Of a stretch of 64,000 bases of DNA, positions 53,883 to 64,000 are shown in pieces. Source of the DNA: Dentipellis sp. KUC8613 (taxonomy: Eukaryota > Basidiomycota > Agaricomycetes > Russulales > Hericiaceae); assembly GCA_002286715.1 (NCBI GenBank), contig NSJX01000003.1:608680-672679 (forward strand), read 5' to 3'. Within the stretch, counting starts at the first letter, position 1. Every line of letters begins with the position of its first letter. The translations under genes and the position numbers were made by a program. A model generated the notes under the pieces. It ran no database searches, was not told where the DNA came from, and saw only the letters and a program-made list of their open reading frames with translations.

Positions 53883-55536
53883 TCACAGTAGCTGACCCGT
53901 CGACTTCGTCCCAGCAAAGCCACCCAGTTCACGGTCATAAACCACTTGGCCTCGCAGAATAGTCTTCACCACCTGACCCGAAAGCACCTTCCCTTCGTAA
54001 GGAGTCAACTTATTCTTGAAGTTCAGCGACTCCTTGGTCACCTGCCTAGGTGTGAGACGAACGATCACAAATTTCCAAATAGCCCGCGCATACCTTGTGC
54101 TCCGCTTTAGGATCCCAGATCACTAGGTCCGCATCGTAGCCAGGCTCGATCTTGCCTTTCCTATTGCTCAGACCTGCATGTTTTGCTGTGGCCGAGCTTG
54201 TCCAGTTCACAATGTCGCCGATTTCTACCCCATGCTGTTTTCCTTCCGTCCAGAGCAGGCTCAATCCGAGTCCCAGCGTGCTGATGCCTCCCCAAGCGCT
54301 CATGATGTCGCCTTCATCCATCTTCTTCAACTCGGCAACGCATGGACTATGGTCTGAGACCACGAAGTCTATGGTCCCATCTAGCAGCGCGTCCCAGAGC
54401 GCTTGTCTGTTAGCCTCGTCCCGGATAGGCGGACAGCATTTGAATTCCGGACGACCATGGGGAATAGAATGTGCCGAGAGGCAAAGGTAATGGAAACATG
54501 TTTCTACAGTTAGCTTCAGGCCCGATTTTTTGGCTGAGCGGACGAGCGGAAGAGCATTCGCGGCGGACAGATGGACAATGTGGCAACGCAATGAGGGGTA
54601 TGTGCGCTGCAGGCTTATGATGCGAGAGATGGCGTCTGTCTCGAACTTCTGGGGTCTGGACTCGAGGAACGTTGTATACAGGGTCGGGTCGGAGGGTTCA
54701 GCGTGTTCATGTGATGGAGGAGTGTTGTCAAACTCTGCATGGAAGAGGAGAACAGAGCCCGTGTCCTTGAACATGGCTTAGTTTTCCGTTCATCATTCAC
54801 ACTGGAACGCGTACCTGCAGGGCTTCCATCGCCGGTCTGAGATCATCCTCCGTAACGCAAGGAAATTCCTGAATGCAATATTGTCTGGTGATCGACAGAG
54901 TAAGATGGTCAGGAATAGAACTGTACCTCGACGCCGCTTTCAATCATGAAGCACTTGAACCCCTTGACGCCAGCCTCTACGAGTGGTTTCAGGTGGTGCT
55001 ATAGCCTGCTAAATGGGACGATTGACGATAGACGCACATCCAACGCTTACCTGATTCCCTGGAATGACACCACCCCAAAACGCTACATCAGTCCAGCATT
55101 GGCCCTGAGCGGCCTTGCGCTTAGATTCCAGATTATCCACCGTAGTCGTTGGTGGGATAGAGTTCAAGGGCATATCCACGACCGTGGTCACGCCTCCTGA
55201 TGCAGCGGCGCGCGTTCCTGTCCAGAAGCCCTCCCAATCCGTCCTGCCAGGTTCATTGAGATGGACATGCGCGCTTTGGGAAAGAATTATCATCATCTGG
55301 CGCATATCGTTCGTCATGGATGTACGCACGTACTCGACTAAGCCCGGCAGAAGATACAAATCGCCTGCGTCGATCCAGTGTTCATCGTCGACATTTGGGT
55401 AGGTATCGCGGCTCCTTTGCTCTCGATGGACAGCGACGATCTTTCCGGTGTCACTCGATACTTCGATAGTTGCGGGCTGCGGTGCTTTGGAACCGGGCAG
55501 AAGCACTTGGCTTCCTGTATAGATTTGTAGAGGCAT
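53883..55536 (-). CDS. dal1: Allantoinase, 460 aa
   Basis: Hydrolyses allantoin to allantoate in purine catabolism. Exons 55536-55334, 55273-55051, 54998-54927, 54868-54815, 54765-54094 and 54041-53883 total 461 codons. Amidohydrolase features: [20 protein letters not shown] with the H-x-H metal ligands, formed across intron 1; [20 protein letters not shown] with the carboxylated Lys; [49 protein letters not shown]; and VVSDHSPC with the metal Asp, followed by [25 protein letters not shown] and KCCPPIRD point to allantoinase rather than dihydropyrimidinase. No other allantoin-pathway gene is adjacent. Confidence 0.93.
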
Positions 55537-55902
55537 GATCAATCTGTCTTACCAGAATGAAGAATCTGTCGATCCTTAGAGGTGGAAGAGAGCGAAGCAA
55601 ATATGTACTGCAAGCTACAAATGCGTCGAGCCTGAGCAGACGATAAGAAAGTGATAACGTTATTTCGTACCTCGAGGTCCAAGACAAGGCACATTCAAAG
55701 CTGCGATAAGATAAGATTGGACAGATCAACTCGCCCCGATCTCAAAACCCGATTTCTCAAAGCGTTTACTTCCGGCTTGGCCCGGCGATAAATACGGATC
55801 CACAAAATCAATCATCATTGCGCACACCCCAGCGAACCATCCAAATTCGATACACAGGTGAAGGTATAACTATGCTACAGCTTTGTCGTTGGTTTGATAA
55901 AC
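55537..55902. other. Intergenic region
   Basis: Allantoinase promoter (right of its start) and 3' region of the small heat-shock gene. Several GATAAG/CTTATC-type GATA cores lie at about 55631-55710, as expected for a nitrogen-regulated gene. I see no gene. Confidence 0.45.
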
Positions 55903-56491
55903 TTAGGAGATGGTGATGCGCTTCGGCGCCTGCTCGGGGCTCGACTTCGGGAAGCTGACCGTCAGGACACCGTCGTCCATCGAGGCCTTGACGTCCTCTG
56001 CCTGCAGGACACCATTAGCATGACGTTACAGGTACACGGTGAGTTAGAGATAATGCTCACCTTGACTCCCTGCGGCAGCGCCAGCACCCTCGAAAACTTG
56101 CCGAACCTGCGCTCACGTAGGGCATAGCCGCTCTCGTCGCGCTCGGAGGACACAGTCGACTCGCCGGAGACGGTGAGCGTGTTGTTATGCACGTCGATGT
56201 GGACGTCTTCCTTCTTGAGGCCCGGCAGCTCGAAGGACGCCGTCACGGTGTTGGTCTCGGCGTTTTCGTGCAGGTCCATTCTGTGGGCGTCTCGTTAGTT
56301 CTTCCTATGCCAGCAATAGTGTTGTATATTACTTACCTGGGTCTCAAGAGGCCGTTTGTACCTCCGATGCGATTGCGATTGTGTTGAACCTGGCCATTGT
56401 TGTCAGACCGAGCGGCGAATGCCTGGTCGAAGAGGCTGTCGAAGTCGTCGAGCGAGTAGAAAGGCTCGTAGAAGATGCGGGTGAGAGACAT
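55903..56491 (-). CDS. Small heat-shock protein (Hsp20/alpha-crystallin), 157 aa
   Basis: An ATP-independent holdase chaperone. Exons 56491-56337, 56280-56061 and 56001-55903 total 158 codons. The N-terminal region (MSLTRIFYEPFYSLDDFDSL) is typical of fungal Hsp20. The alpha-crystallin domain spans about residues 52-150: ASFELPGLKKEDVHIDVHNN, TVSGESTVSSERDESGYALR, ERRFGKFSRVLALPQGVK, and DVKASMDDGVLTVSFPKSSP. The A-x-x-x-x-G-V-L motif is SMDDGVLTVSFPK. The tail APKRITIS holds the I-x-I oligomerisation motif (ITI). A perfect heat-shock element and a TATA box lie upstream. Confidence 0.95.
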
Positions 56492-56568
56492 CGTTGAGTG
56501 TGAGAGCGAGTGATTTGAGAGCTGTTGTGTTTTGCTATTGGTGAGGAGACGTGCGAGGACGCTGCGGC

Positions 56569-56578
56569 CTATATACCT
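56569..56578 (-). promoter_or_regulatory. TATA box of the Hsp20 gene
   Basis: On the minus strand the sequence reads GGTATATAGG, about 80 bp before the ATG at 56491 and 30 bp downstream of the heat-shock element. Confidence 0.6.
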
Positions 56579-56607
56579 TTCTGTGGACGAGGTGAGAGTA
56601 CGTCGTA

Positions 56608-56620
56608 GAATTTTCTGGAA
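56608..56620. promoter_or_regulatory. Heat-shock element, three perfect units
   Basis: GAATTTTCTGGAA is an exact GAA-nn-TTC-nn-GAA array, the binding site of an Hsf1 trimer. It lies about 117 bp upstream of the Hsp20 start codon and just upstream of its TATA box. Confidence 0.8.
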
Positions 56621-56758
56621 AGAAGTCGAGGTTGGATGAAGCGACCTTTCCTGGACGTCAACTCGTCTAGAAATTTCGATGCCATTCCACTATCCTATCC
56701 TACATACCAAGGCATACAGGTCATCTCCACAAACGCTCAAGATTTCTCAAACTTACAA

Positions 56759-57937
56759 TTACAGCCGCGTCACCGACCACGTCAGCCAGAAGTACCTCTG
56801 CTCCGGCATAACGCCCTTCATATCATCCCTAAACATCTCCTCAATCTCCGCCTCCACCCTCACCGTGCCCTTCTCAAACACCTCCCCATCCCACAGCTCC
56901 TTCCAGCTCTCCGGACTATGGCAGAACTGCGTCCGGCCAGGAATAAACGTCGCGCGCGTGGTCTTCTGCGGCAGCCCGTGGTGCCGGCCGAATATCACAG
57001 AGCCGGGCGCGGGCGCGAGGAGCCCCGCGAGCGCACGCGCAAGCGCGAGCTGCTGCGCCTCGTCGAAGAGGTGGAAGAAGGACGACGCGTGGACCGCGGA
57101 GACGTGCCCGCGGAGCGGGTTTAGGGAGGCCAGCGTGCGCAGGTCCGGCGCCGGCGTTGTGGGTGGAGACGCGGCTGTGAAGGGGGCCACGGGTGCGAGG
57201 TGCGCGGGGTCGAAGACGTCGCCGGGGATGAAGGGGATCAGGGTTGACGCGGCGGACTTCTTGAAGAGCTGGACTCCTGCGTCCCAGAGGCCTGTGAGAT
57301 TGGCGGAAAGAGGGTGAGCGCGTGTTCGGGTCGATTTGCCAACTGCGCAGTGCGATGTCACGGCAGTGCGCTTCGCTCACCCTGATACAGGTCGGATGCG
57401 ACCGTGTTCTCGACCGGGTAGCCGTCTGCGACGGCCTTCCGCACGTCATTACCAACTGAACGCTTGCGGTCAGAAGAAGCTGTGATACTTTCACCACGAA
57501 AACTACGTACAGCAGCACCCGATGTCGAGGAAGATTGCGCCCTTCCTTTCTTTGCCCAACTTCAGAAGGTCCTTGTACGCGGGGAGGCGGGATATTTTCA
57601 ACCTAGTAGAATGAAATAGTCAGCTCGTGACCGAGACGCCATGCATAACGTTGAATTTCGCACCTGACGAACGAGAAACTGCGGATGCAAGGGTACGGAG
57701 CCACCTACAAACGAAACTTCATGAATCAATTTCAAAAAGCGAAATTGAAAAACGGCTCACCTTGTACGCCTCGGCCTGGCATGCCACGATATGCTTCTTC
57801 AGCTCGTCCTCGTCCTGAATTCCGGTCTGGTCCTTGTAAAACGCAATTTCCTCCTCGGTCAACTGGTACAGGGACTCGTCGAGCGGGAGCATGACGCGCG
57901 CCGTAGCGGCCATTTCTTCTCTTGACATGGTTGCCAT
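56759..57937 (-). CDS. SAM-dependent methyltransferase, 305 aa
   Basis: A class I methyltransferase of a family common in fungal genomes, some members of which act in secondary metabolism. Exons 57937-57761, 57704-57664, 57602-57511, 57455-57381 and 57291-56759 total 306 codons. An alternative in-frame ATG at 57928 would remove three residues. Family features: LYQLTEEEIAFYKDQTGI; VAPYPCIRSFSFVR; LKISRLPAYKDLLKLG; the SAM-binding loop GAIFLDIGCCFGNDVRKAV; and ENTVASDL with the acidic residue after strand 2. The late strand reads GSVIFGRHHGL. The C-terminal half is unusually GC-rich, with a long Ala/Pro linker. No oxidase, synthase or transporter gene is adjacent, so a pathway role cannot be inferred. 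Confidence 0.87.
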
Positions 57938-60900
57938 GGTGTGTTTGTGCTTGCAGAGGGCTCTTGACGCTTCATCGATCCTTCGCCACGGTGTTATATA
58001 CTGGACATAGAGGCATATTGTGCACATCGCGGTCGCACCGCATCGTGGGAATATGCTGCATGCCGACGGACAATCCGACGCAACAAATGCACTTTACTCG
58101 AAGAAAAACACGAAGAAGAAGTGGTCCCGATGGAACGCCCCGAAGGATCAATGTAGGCGGCCGCAGTCGCCGAGGAGGGCCTATCGAAGGGGCCGATGAG
58201 CCTGGGTTATAAGAGCGCTCCGAACGCGAAGGGCCATAGAAAGTGCGCACCGGTGGGGACATGGAGCGACGTATCTGATGCTTCGAGCCGTGCTTAATCT
58301 CCTATGTCGCGAAGCCGGTCACTGAATTGTTGACATGTCGTCAAGTAACTTGACTAGATTGTCAGTGATGAGTAGTGCGCTGGAGACTCCGGTGAGGAAC
58401 TGGCAGCGTACGTACTGCGGCTCTTGCGAGAGACAATCTCGAGCTTCTCTCGCCGCATGACAGAGGCAATGAACTCGTAACGTCGAAGACTAACCATAAG
58501 ATGCTATCGCCCTTAGCAAGTTGTGCAGGCCGAGAGAATCGCTGATTCATCTGCAGAGTTTGCGGACGACGTTGGTCACCGTATTGGAAAGCTGGGGTGT
58601 CAGCTTTCAATACAGTGTTATCTAGCGGACATAAACCGTCAGAAATTGCCGGCATGCTTTGAGCTTGGCGAGACGTACCTACACAACGAGTAGCGGCTCG
58701 CACACGACAGACGCGCGCGAGGCGCTCATAAACGGCAGACACCCATCTCGAACGGAAGGCTAAATGCAGAGAACAAGTTGCGGGAAAAAATCAAACACAA
58801 GCGTCGAGTTGAATATCGGCACGAGCTGCACGAAAAAGCGCTATGGCGAGACGTGGGTTGAGGAGGGATGCGGGGGGATACAACTCAAACCAAACCACAA
58901 GGGCCCACCTACCCCCATCCTAGTCCGCCCAGCCCAAGCACGCTTGGCCCCCTTCCGGGCACCACGACGCGCCGGCTCGGATCTAAATCCAGTCCAGCGA
59001 ACCCCAGCCCCCGCCCGTACGCGTCCTTCTTCCTTCTCCATTCCCCGTGCAGTCCCTACCCGTCCCACCTTCGAGTTCCCAGAGCCCAAAGGCAGCGGAA
59101 TACACCCGAGAGCCCCCGGCGGTCGTGACGCTTCGCCCGCGGGGCCCGAGGCGCCCCGCAGTGACGGCAGCGCGTCGGGTCCGGGCCCGCGCGCAGGAAG
59201 GCACGGTGGCAGGGACGCGAATTTCGAAGGCGAAGGCGAAGGTGTGTGTGTATTGAGAAGCGTCAGGACGCGGTGCGGGGGCGCCACCAGGGCGCGGAAG
59301 CCGGGGGGGCTCAGGGCGCGTCGTCAGGACTCGGGGCGCGCGTGTGCGGTGGTCGTCGAATTGCCATATCTGGACGCAAAGGAAGGACGGACGTGAGGTG
59401 CGTGTGTCTGCGGTAGGGTCATTGCGGGGTGTCCCCCCGCGCGATAAGGTGCATGGGGAAGGGCTGCGGCGGCGTCGGGCGTTCCGCGCGTCCTTAAAAT
59501 AGCGCGTTGCGTTGACGCTGCTTGGGGGTTGTGAGATTCATGGGAGTGTCTGAGTGCTTGCGCGCGGGTCGTGTGCTGGAACGTGGAAATTAATGGGAGT
59601 GACGACAGCGACTGGGTGGTTATCCCGCGAAGCTGATCAGCTGGGTACGACCGTGACGGAGACGTATATCCGAGGATCAGATGTTTTGTGTGCCAAAATA
59701 GTCGAGGCTGGAGGGCCTCGGTGGGGCTGCCACTCAAATAGCACTGATTGCGCTGGCTCGGTTGCGAGGACCAAATGCTGCGACAGCAATCTATTCCGGA
59801 TCTGCAAAGCGTGCATCCGACCGCGCCCCGTAAATTATCCAGATGGCGTTGTGGCTGGTTAGTGCACGAGCGAGCATCGGAGCACCGCAGCGGCACGTAT
59901 CCCGGCATGGGTTCGGCAGGCCTTCTGAGATGTAAATATACACCGTGTCAGTATATGTCGAGGCGAGACATCAAATGTTCTCATACCAAGTATATCTGGG
60001 CAAATAGAGACGCAAATGGGAATTGCAGCTCTCCAGAGCCACGGAAGGGGAGCGTTTTTGTGCCGAGCCAAGGATGATGTCAGGCACGGGGGTCCAAGTT
60101 TGCTCATCCTTGATAGCGGACAAGTCAAGCGTATCATTAATGATGTGGAAGCAGAAAATGAACGATGTAACGGCAAGTCGAGCTGGTCGAGGGCGCGGTG
60201 CAGATCATGGTGGATAGCTGCTTGGAGCTAGATAGACCCCGAATGCACCGCAAAAACCCGCTGTGGAGCGAGGAGCGAGACCGCTGGATGATGCATCGAT
60301 GATGGGTCGAAGCGCCGGAAGCCCGTGTCGTCGTGTACGTGAGTGCTGCCTGGTATGATGAAAGCAAGCGATGAATTGAAAGCATGACAAAGGCAGTCAG
60401 GAGACATGGACGCACGGACGAGGTGGATGTCCTCGGGTGACTGCATGATGATAGACGGGGGAGCAATAGCTGTGGCCAAGATGCTTGGGTGCTAGTTGTA
60501 TGAGTCGAACGCAGACGGACGGAAGGGCGTCGGGAAGAATTTAGGGCGTGCGTGCGAGCACAAGTGTCGGGATGCTACCCTGGGCAAGGGGAGACGGATG
60601 CACAAGGACCTGGTGACCGTCCTAGCAGAGCCGAGCGCACTCAAAAGGCCGTTATTTGCGCACCGGGGCTGTGACAAAACAGTGTGGGTGAGTGCAACCA
60701 CGGCGAGTTGTACACAATCCAAGGATTTTTTGCTACCGTATCGCTGGCTGTAAATAGTTTGTGGACGTCAACCATGGACGAAGGCTCGGCGCAAACTGGG
60801 CGTTACAAAATCGTTCTTTCTGCAGACCGGGCTTAAAGTGCAAAAGGAAATAGGATGGAGACATTGTTGTGTAGTTGGGGAAAGACAAAACACAAAAGAG

Positions 60901-61525
60901 CTCACCACACGAAAGTCAACCAAAAGTGGAATTTGTATTGCATGCAGCGGAGAAAGCAGGCCGCCTGAAGTGGGCGGATATACGCTACAGAGATGCAAGG
61001 GCTACGAGAATAGCAAAGCCGGGAAGAGAAAGACGGCAATAGCAACCGGCAGGAGACAAATATAGCGCAGTAGTTGGAAAGCGGTGACTCGAAAGGCCGC
61101 GCATGAGAGAGCGGTGAGCTGATAAGCCTGGCAAAAGGTTAGTTGACAAAGACTGGGAAAGGGAGGCTGAGGGTGCGCAGTTGGAGCTTGGCGGATCGCG
61201 GGAGGAGATGTATTTGGGACAGGCACGACGTTGACGCTGCGACAGTCGGAGGACAGGCGGTGCAGAGCAAGAGGCAGGCGCTGGACAGTGTTGCGCAGCG
61301 AAGAGGCGTCATTGGGCCTTGGCAGACTGGACGCTTGGCGTTGCTTGGCCTGACTGGGCGGGACCAACCGGGGACACGTGGGAAAGACGCTTGGCGAGGG
61401 CTTGGACGTGCCAAGCGGAAAGGGACCGAGGGCTTGTCCTTGGCACGGCGCGGCGCCAAGGCCCCGCCGCGCTTGGCACTCGTCCTCATAAAATCCATTT
61501 CGGCGCGGGTCAGGTCCCACAAGCC
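57938..61525. other. 3.6-kb gap upstream of pacC
   Basis: The longest gene-free stretch in the window. I could build no spliced gene in it. It contains a very GC-rich island at about 58880-59500 that is C-rich then G-rich, with long open frames on both strands that look compositional. Isolated PacC-type hexamers lie at 58943-58948, 60067-60072, 60475-60480 and 61187-61192, before the dense cluster at 61318-61477. A long promoter or a long, possibly spliced 5' leader for pacC is the likely content. Confidence 0.45.
61318..61477. promoter_or_regulatory. Cluster of eight PacC/Rim101-type sites (GCCAAG/CTTGGC)
   Basis: Exact GCCAAG hexamers on either strand: 61318-61323, 61334-61339, 61344-61349, 61390-61395, 61410-61415, 61439-61444, 61455-61460 and 61472-61477; a ninth at 61187-61192. 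GCCARG is the known binding site of Aspergillus PacC. The cluster ends 48 bp before the pacC ATG. Confidence 0.75.
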
Positions 61526-64000
61526 ATGCCTCCCTCTCCCCCGACCCCGCCCCATGCTGCTCGTTCCGCCTCTCCTCATCGCACAGACACAGACGATGCA
61601 CGTGCCTCTCCTGCATCCGACGCAACCTCCAGCAATGCCACCTACCGCTGCCAGTGGGTAGACTGCACAAAGGCCCTCCCCGACCCAGAGTCTCTCTACA
61701 ACCATCTCTGCAACGACCACATCGGCAGGAAGAGCACAAACAACCTCTGTCTCACCTGCAAGTGGAAGGACTGCGGCACTACCTGCGCAAAGCGCGACCA
61801 CATCACCAGTCATCTCAGAGGTGAGCCCCTTTCCCTGCTCGACGTCCCCCTCTCCCCCTCATTCTCTCCCAGTCCACACCCCTCTGAAGCCCCATGCGTG
61901 CGAGGTATGTCCTGCGTTTCCCCTCTTGTCCTTCCCATCCCTCACCGCCGTTCTATAGATATGCAAGAAGTCCTTCAAACGGCCCCAGGATCTCAAGAAG
62001 CACGAGAAGATTCACACAGAGGAGCACCATGCTCAGCACAAGCACTCAAAGGCGGTCACCGTCCCAGACACCTCCCTCTCGTCCCGCGCCTCCCGCGACG
62101 ACTCGGTCGACAAGTCCTTGTCCTCCGTCCCAAGTGCGGGCCCCGATCCGGCCGCCATTCGCACTAGGCCCCATCCAAATCATCTTACGGACGCCTCGAA
62201 TGGTGCGTGCCTTTCGTACCCTTTTCTTTGATGACGTGTCCGACTTATCGCACCTTCTCTTTCTTGCTCCTATTCTAGAACACCATTTCGGCGTCCTCCC
62301 TACCCCTTCCCCCGAGATGATCCATTCTCCCGCCTATCCACTCGTCGTTGGATCCCATCTCGCTCACCCTCGCGACCCTTATGCTCAGCAACAGCTCCCC
62401 ACTTGGGAGACCCTTCGTCCAGATGGTTCTTCAACCCCATCCACAGGCGCGAAGCGCTCGCATGACTATGCCGTTGATGACTTCTTCGCTGATGTCAAAA
62501 AACGCCGTGTCAATCCCTCATACGATTCTCGTAAGCAGCCTCTTCTTTCATCCATCCCTTGCCTGAGGCGCTAATCTTCTTTCCTACAACATACACCATA
62601 GATATGGCTGAGCGGCTCAGCAACATCGCCTACATGCAAAACATGGCCGCTGGTCCCGACGGCACCGGCTCCTTCAACCCCCGCTCCGTCTCCCTTGACA
62701 TCCGCTCTCCGGAAGAGCTGGCCGCCGTAAACCAGTTCCTGCTCACTCTTGGTCGTGATGTGCAGACCGGAGGCTCTGCTAGGGCTCATCAACAGTCGAC
62801 CTCGACTCACCCCGCACCGAATGGCAATACCTTCTCTTACTCGAACTACTTTGACGCTGCTCATTTGAGTCAGCTAGGCTTGGCAGGCATGCCCGGCATC
62901 CCTAGCTCTGCATCGGCGGATCCCAACGACAGTGCCTTTGCCTCTAGCGTCCCTAGTCACTACCCGTCTTCTGCTTCGTTCATGTCCGGCAACTCCCGTG
63001 CATCCCATGCCCCCGCAAACAACACGTCGTTCGGGTCGTTGTATCCTTCGGTGCAAGACATGTCGGCGCAGTCGTTTGCTTCAAATGGGACTTATGATCG
63101 TCGGCTTTCAAATCACCATGGCCAGGGTCTTGCTCCGCCGTTACCTCCGAATAACCTGGACATGCCCTATGGCTCATCATATCACCGTCACTCGTCCGCA
63201 AGCCACCTTCACCCCACGCCTCCGCTTGAAGGCAGCTCACCTCATTCATCGCTCTCCTCTCCCGCCAACTCGACGCCACCGCATCATTCATCAGATGCGT
63301 CGTCTTTCGAGCATTTGCGCATCTCGCGCCAAGCCCCACCCCCCGCTCACCTCGCGCCACTGGACTACACGAGCAAAGCCATGCGTACGATCGTTCCTCT
63401 CAAGTCCCTTCCTACGCCGCGGCCCGCGTCGCCGGAAACGGATCGGGAGGGGAGCGGCAGCCCAAGCTGGACCCCTACACCACCCGTGGAGTCGCGTGCG
63501 GCGAGCGACGCAGCTCATCGCGGGTCCCCCGCGCGGCTCACTTCAACGGCAGGAGCATCCACCTCATCTCCGTCGTCGTTCTCGTCCCTGTACCCGCTCC
63601 TCACATCCGGAGACAGCAATCTCAAGTTGCCGCCTCTCCAGCGCTTCCGTTCAGGGTCGCCCCCCTCCCCCACGGGAACCTCGGAGAGCTCGCCTCGGCC
63701 TCAGGCCAAAGGCACCCCGCTCCCGAGTCTGCGCTCCGTCACGGAGGCTGCTGCCGCCGCGCCGCCGCCTCCCCCTGGTTCAAAGCCGCTCTCGCAGCCT
63801 GCGGCGACACCAGCTCGCCCGTCGTCCGAGATGGAAGAGCGCTTGTCACGCCGGCTGGAGTGCATGAAGCTCGAGGCAGCGGCCGAAGACACGGCCGAGC
63901 ACCGCGAGCGACACGCGCGCCTCATCCGCGACTTACTTGTGCTCATCAACGTGCAGTACAAGAAGCAGTTCGCGCTGCCGCCCGTCGCTGGGCTGGGCGC
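61526..64000 (+). CDS. pacC: pH-response transcription factor PacC/Rim101, 5' part (cut by window end)
   Basis: PacC/Rim101 is activated by ambient-pH proteolysis and controls alkaline-pH genes. Exons 61526-61820, 61873-61904, 61959-62202, 62279-62530 and 62602 to beyond 64000 keep one open frame of about 740 codons. Three C2H2 zinc fingers fill residues 42-128: finger 1 C42-x4-C47...H60-x4-H65, finger 2 C78-x4-C83...H96-x3-H100, finger 3 C108-x2-C111...H124-x3-H128. [20 protein letters not shown] and [19 protein letters not shown] are diagnostic. After a disordered Ser/Pro-rich region with a basic KKRRV, a YPLL motif at residues 605-608 fits the YPxL/I site for PalA/Rim20. A charged helical block ([19 protein letters not shown]) lies just before the window edge. 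The 3' end is outside the window. Confidence 0.95.

Noticed and set aside
49804..57937. SDR, methyltransferase and hydrolases as a biosynthetic cluster
   Set aside because: They are separated by housekeeping genes (light chain, allantoinase, Hsp20), and there is no synthase, P450 or transporter.
58764..59396. Long plus-strand frame and its antisense partner in the GC island
   Set aside because: Both frames are long only because GC-rich DNA lacks stops; Pro/Arg/Gly runs and no splice or family support.
1..64000. Transposons, CRISPR arrays, viral insertions or telomeric repeats
   Set aside because: None seen: no long inverted or direct terminal repeats, reverse transcriptase or integrase motifs, or regular spacer arrays.

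Overview
The window looks like nuclear DNA of a filamentous basidiomycete, probably an Agaricomycete. Genes are dense and about 55% GC by eye. Coding regions are cut by many introns of about 45-65 nt with GTRNGY..YAG borders, and the best-recognised proteins (Sla2, Bdp1, Dmc1, PacC/Rim101, Cfd1, Rfc4, Lsb5) are fungal types. I rebuilt exon structures by hand from splice signals, reading-frame continuity and family conservation. Every multi-exon model below sums to whole codons, but none has transcript support, so single junctions may be wrong.

Layout. 1-3.6 kb: a Ser/Pro-rich protein of unknown function (+). 4.0-7.8 kb: sla2 (-), divergent from SURF1 (+, to 9.0 kb). 9.6-10.6 kb: a Ser-rich unknown. 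10.9-14.2 kb: a large protein with C-terminal membrane helices. 14.4-16.6 kb: a Swc3-like chromatin protein (-), head to head with bdp1 (+, 16.6-18.9 kb), which is followed by an intron-containing tRNA-Phe. 19.4-21.5 kb: dmc1 with 19 exons. 21.9-22.6 kb: an intronless tandem dimeric alpha-beta barrel protein. 23.3-24.5 kb: secreted RNase T2. 24.8-26.6 kb: an Hst3/Hst4-type sirtuin. 26.9-27.5 kb: rpb6 (-). 28.5-32.5 kb: a 1148-residue RRM protein. 32.8-34.5 kb: a family I.5-type lipase (-). 35.4-37.0 kb: a Ser-rich protein with a C-terminal RRM-like fold (-). 37.8-38.8 kb: cfd1 (-). 39.0-40.4 kb: rfc4 (-), 77 bp from a divergent mitochondrial seryl-tRNA synthetase (+). 42.6-44.5 kb: lsb5 (-). 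44.7-45.9 kb: utp11 (-). 46.3-47.6 kb: a zinc-domain putative transcription factor (-). 47.8-49.3 kb: a GPI-anchored PLC-like phosphodiesterase (-). 49.8-50.8 kb: an Ayr1-like SDR (+). 51.2-51.9 kb: a myosin regulatory light chain (+). 52.1-53.5 kb: a conserved protein of unknown function (-). 53.9-55.5 kb: allantoinase (-). 55.9-56.5 kb: a small heat-shock protein (-). 56.8-57.9 kb: a SAM methyltransferase (-). After a 3.6-kb gap, 61.5 kb to the window end holds the 5' part of pacC/rim101 (+).

Most genes are housekeeping, and I see no biosynthetic or defence cluster. Functional echoes are limited: Sla2 and Lsb5 both act in actin-linked endocytosis; Bdp1 sits beside a Pol III template; Rfc4, Dmc1 and the sirtuin are DNA replication, recombination and chromatin proteins whose upstream regions each carry ACGCGT. 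The strongest regulatory signal is eight PacC-type hexamers packed into 160 bp just upstream of pacC itself, which suggests autoregulation. Other points of interest are a 9-nt micro-exon in dmc1, a probable GC-AG intron in sla2, a 17-bp gap between the bdp1 and Swc3-like start codons, and a perfect heat-shock element before the Hsp20 gene. I found no transposons, CRISPR arrays, viral genes or mating-type genes.
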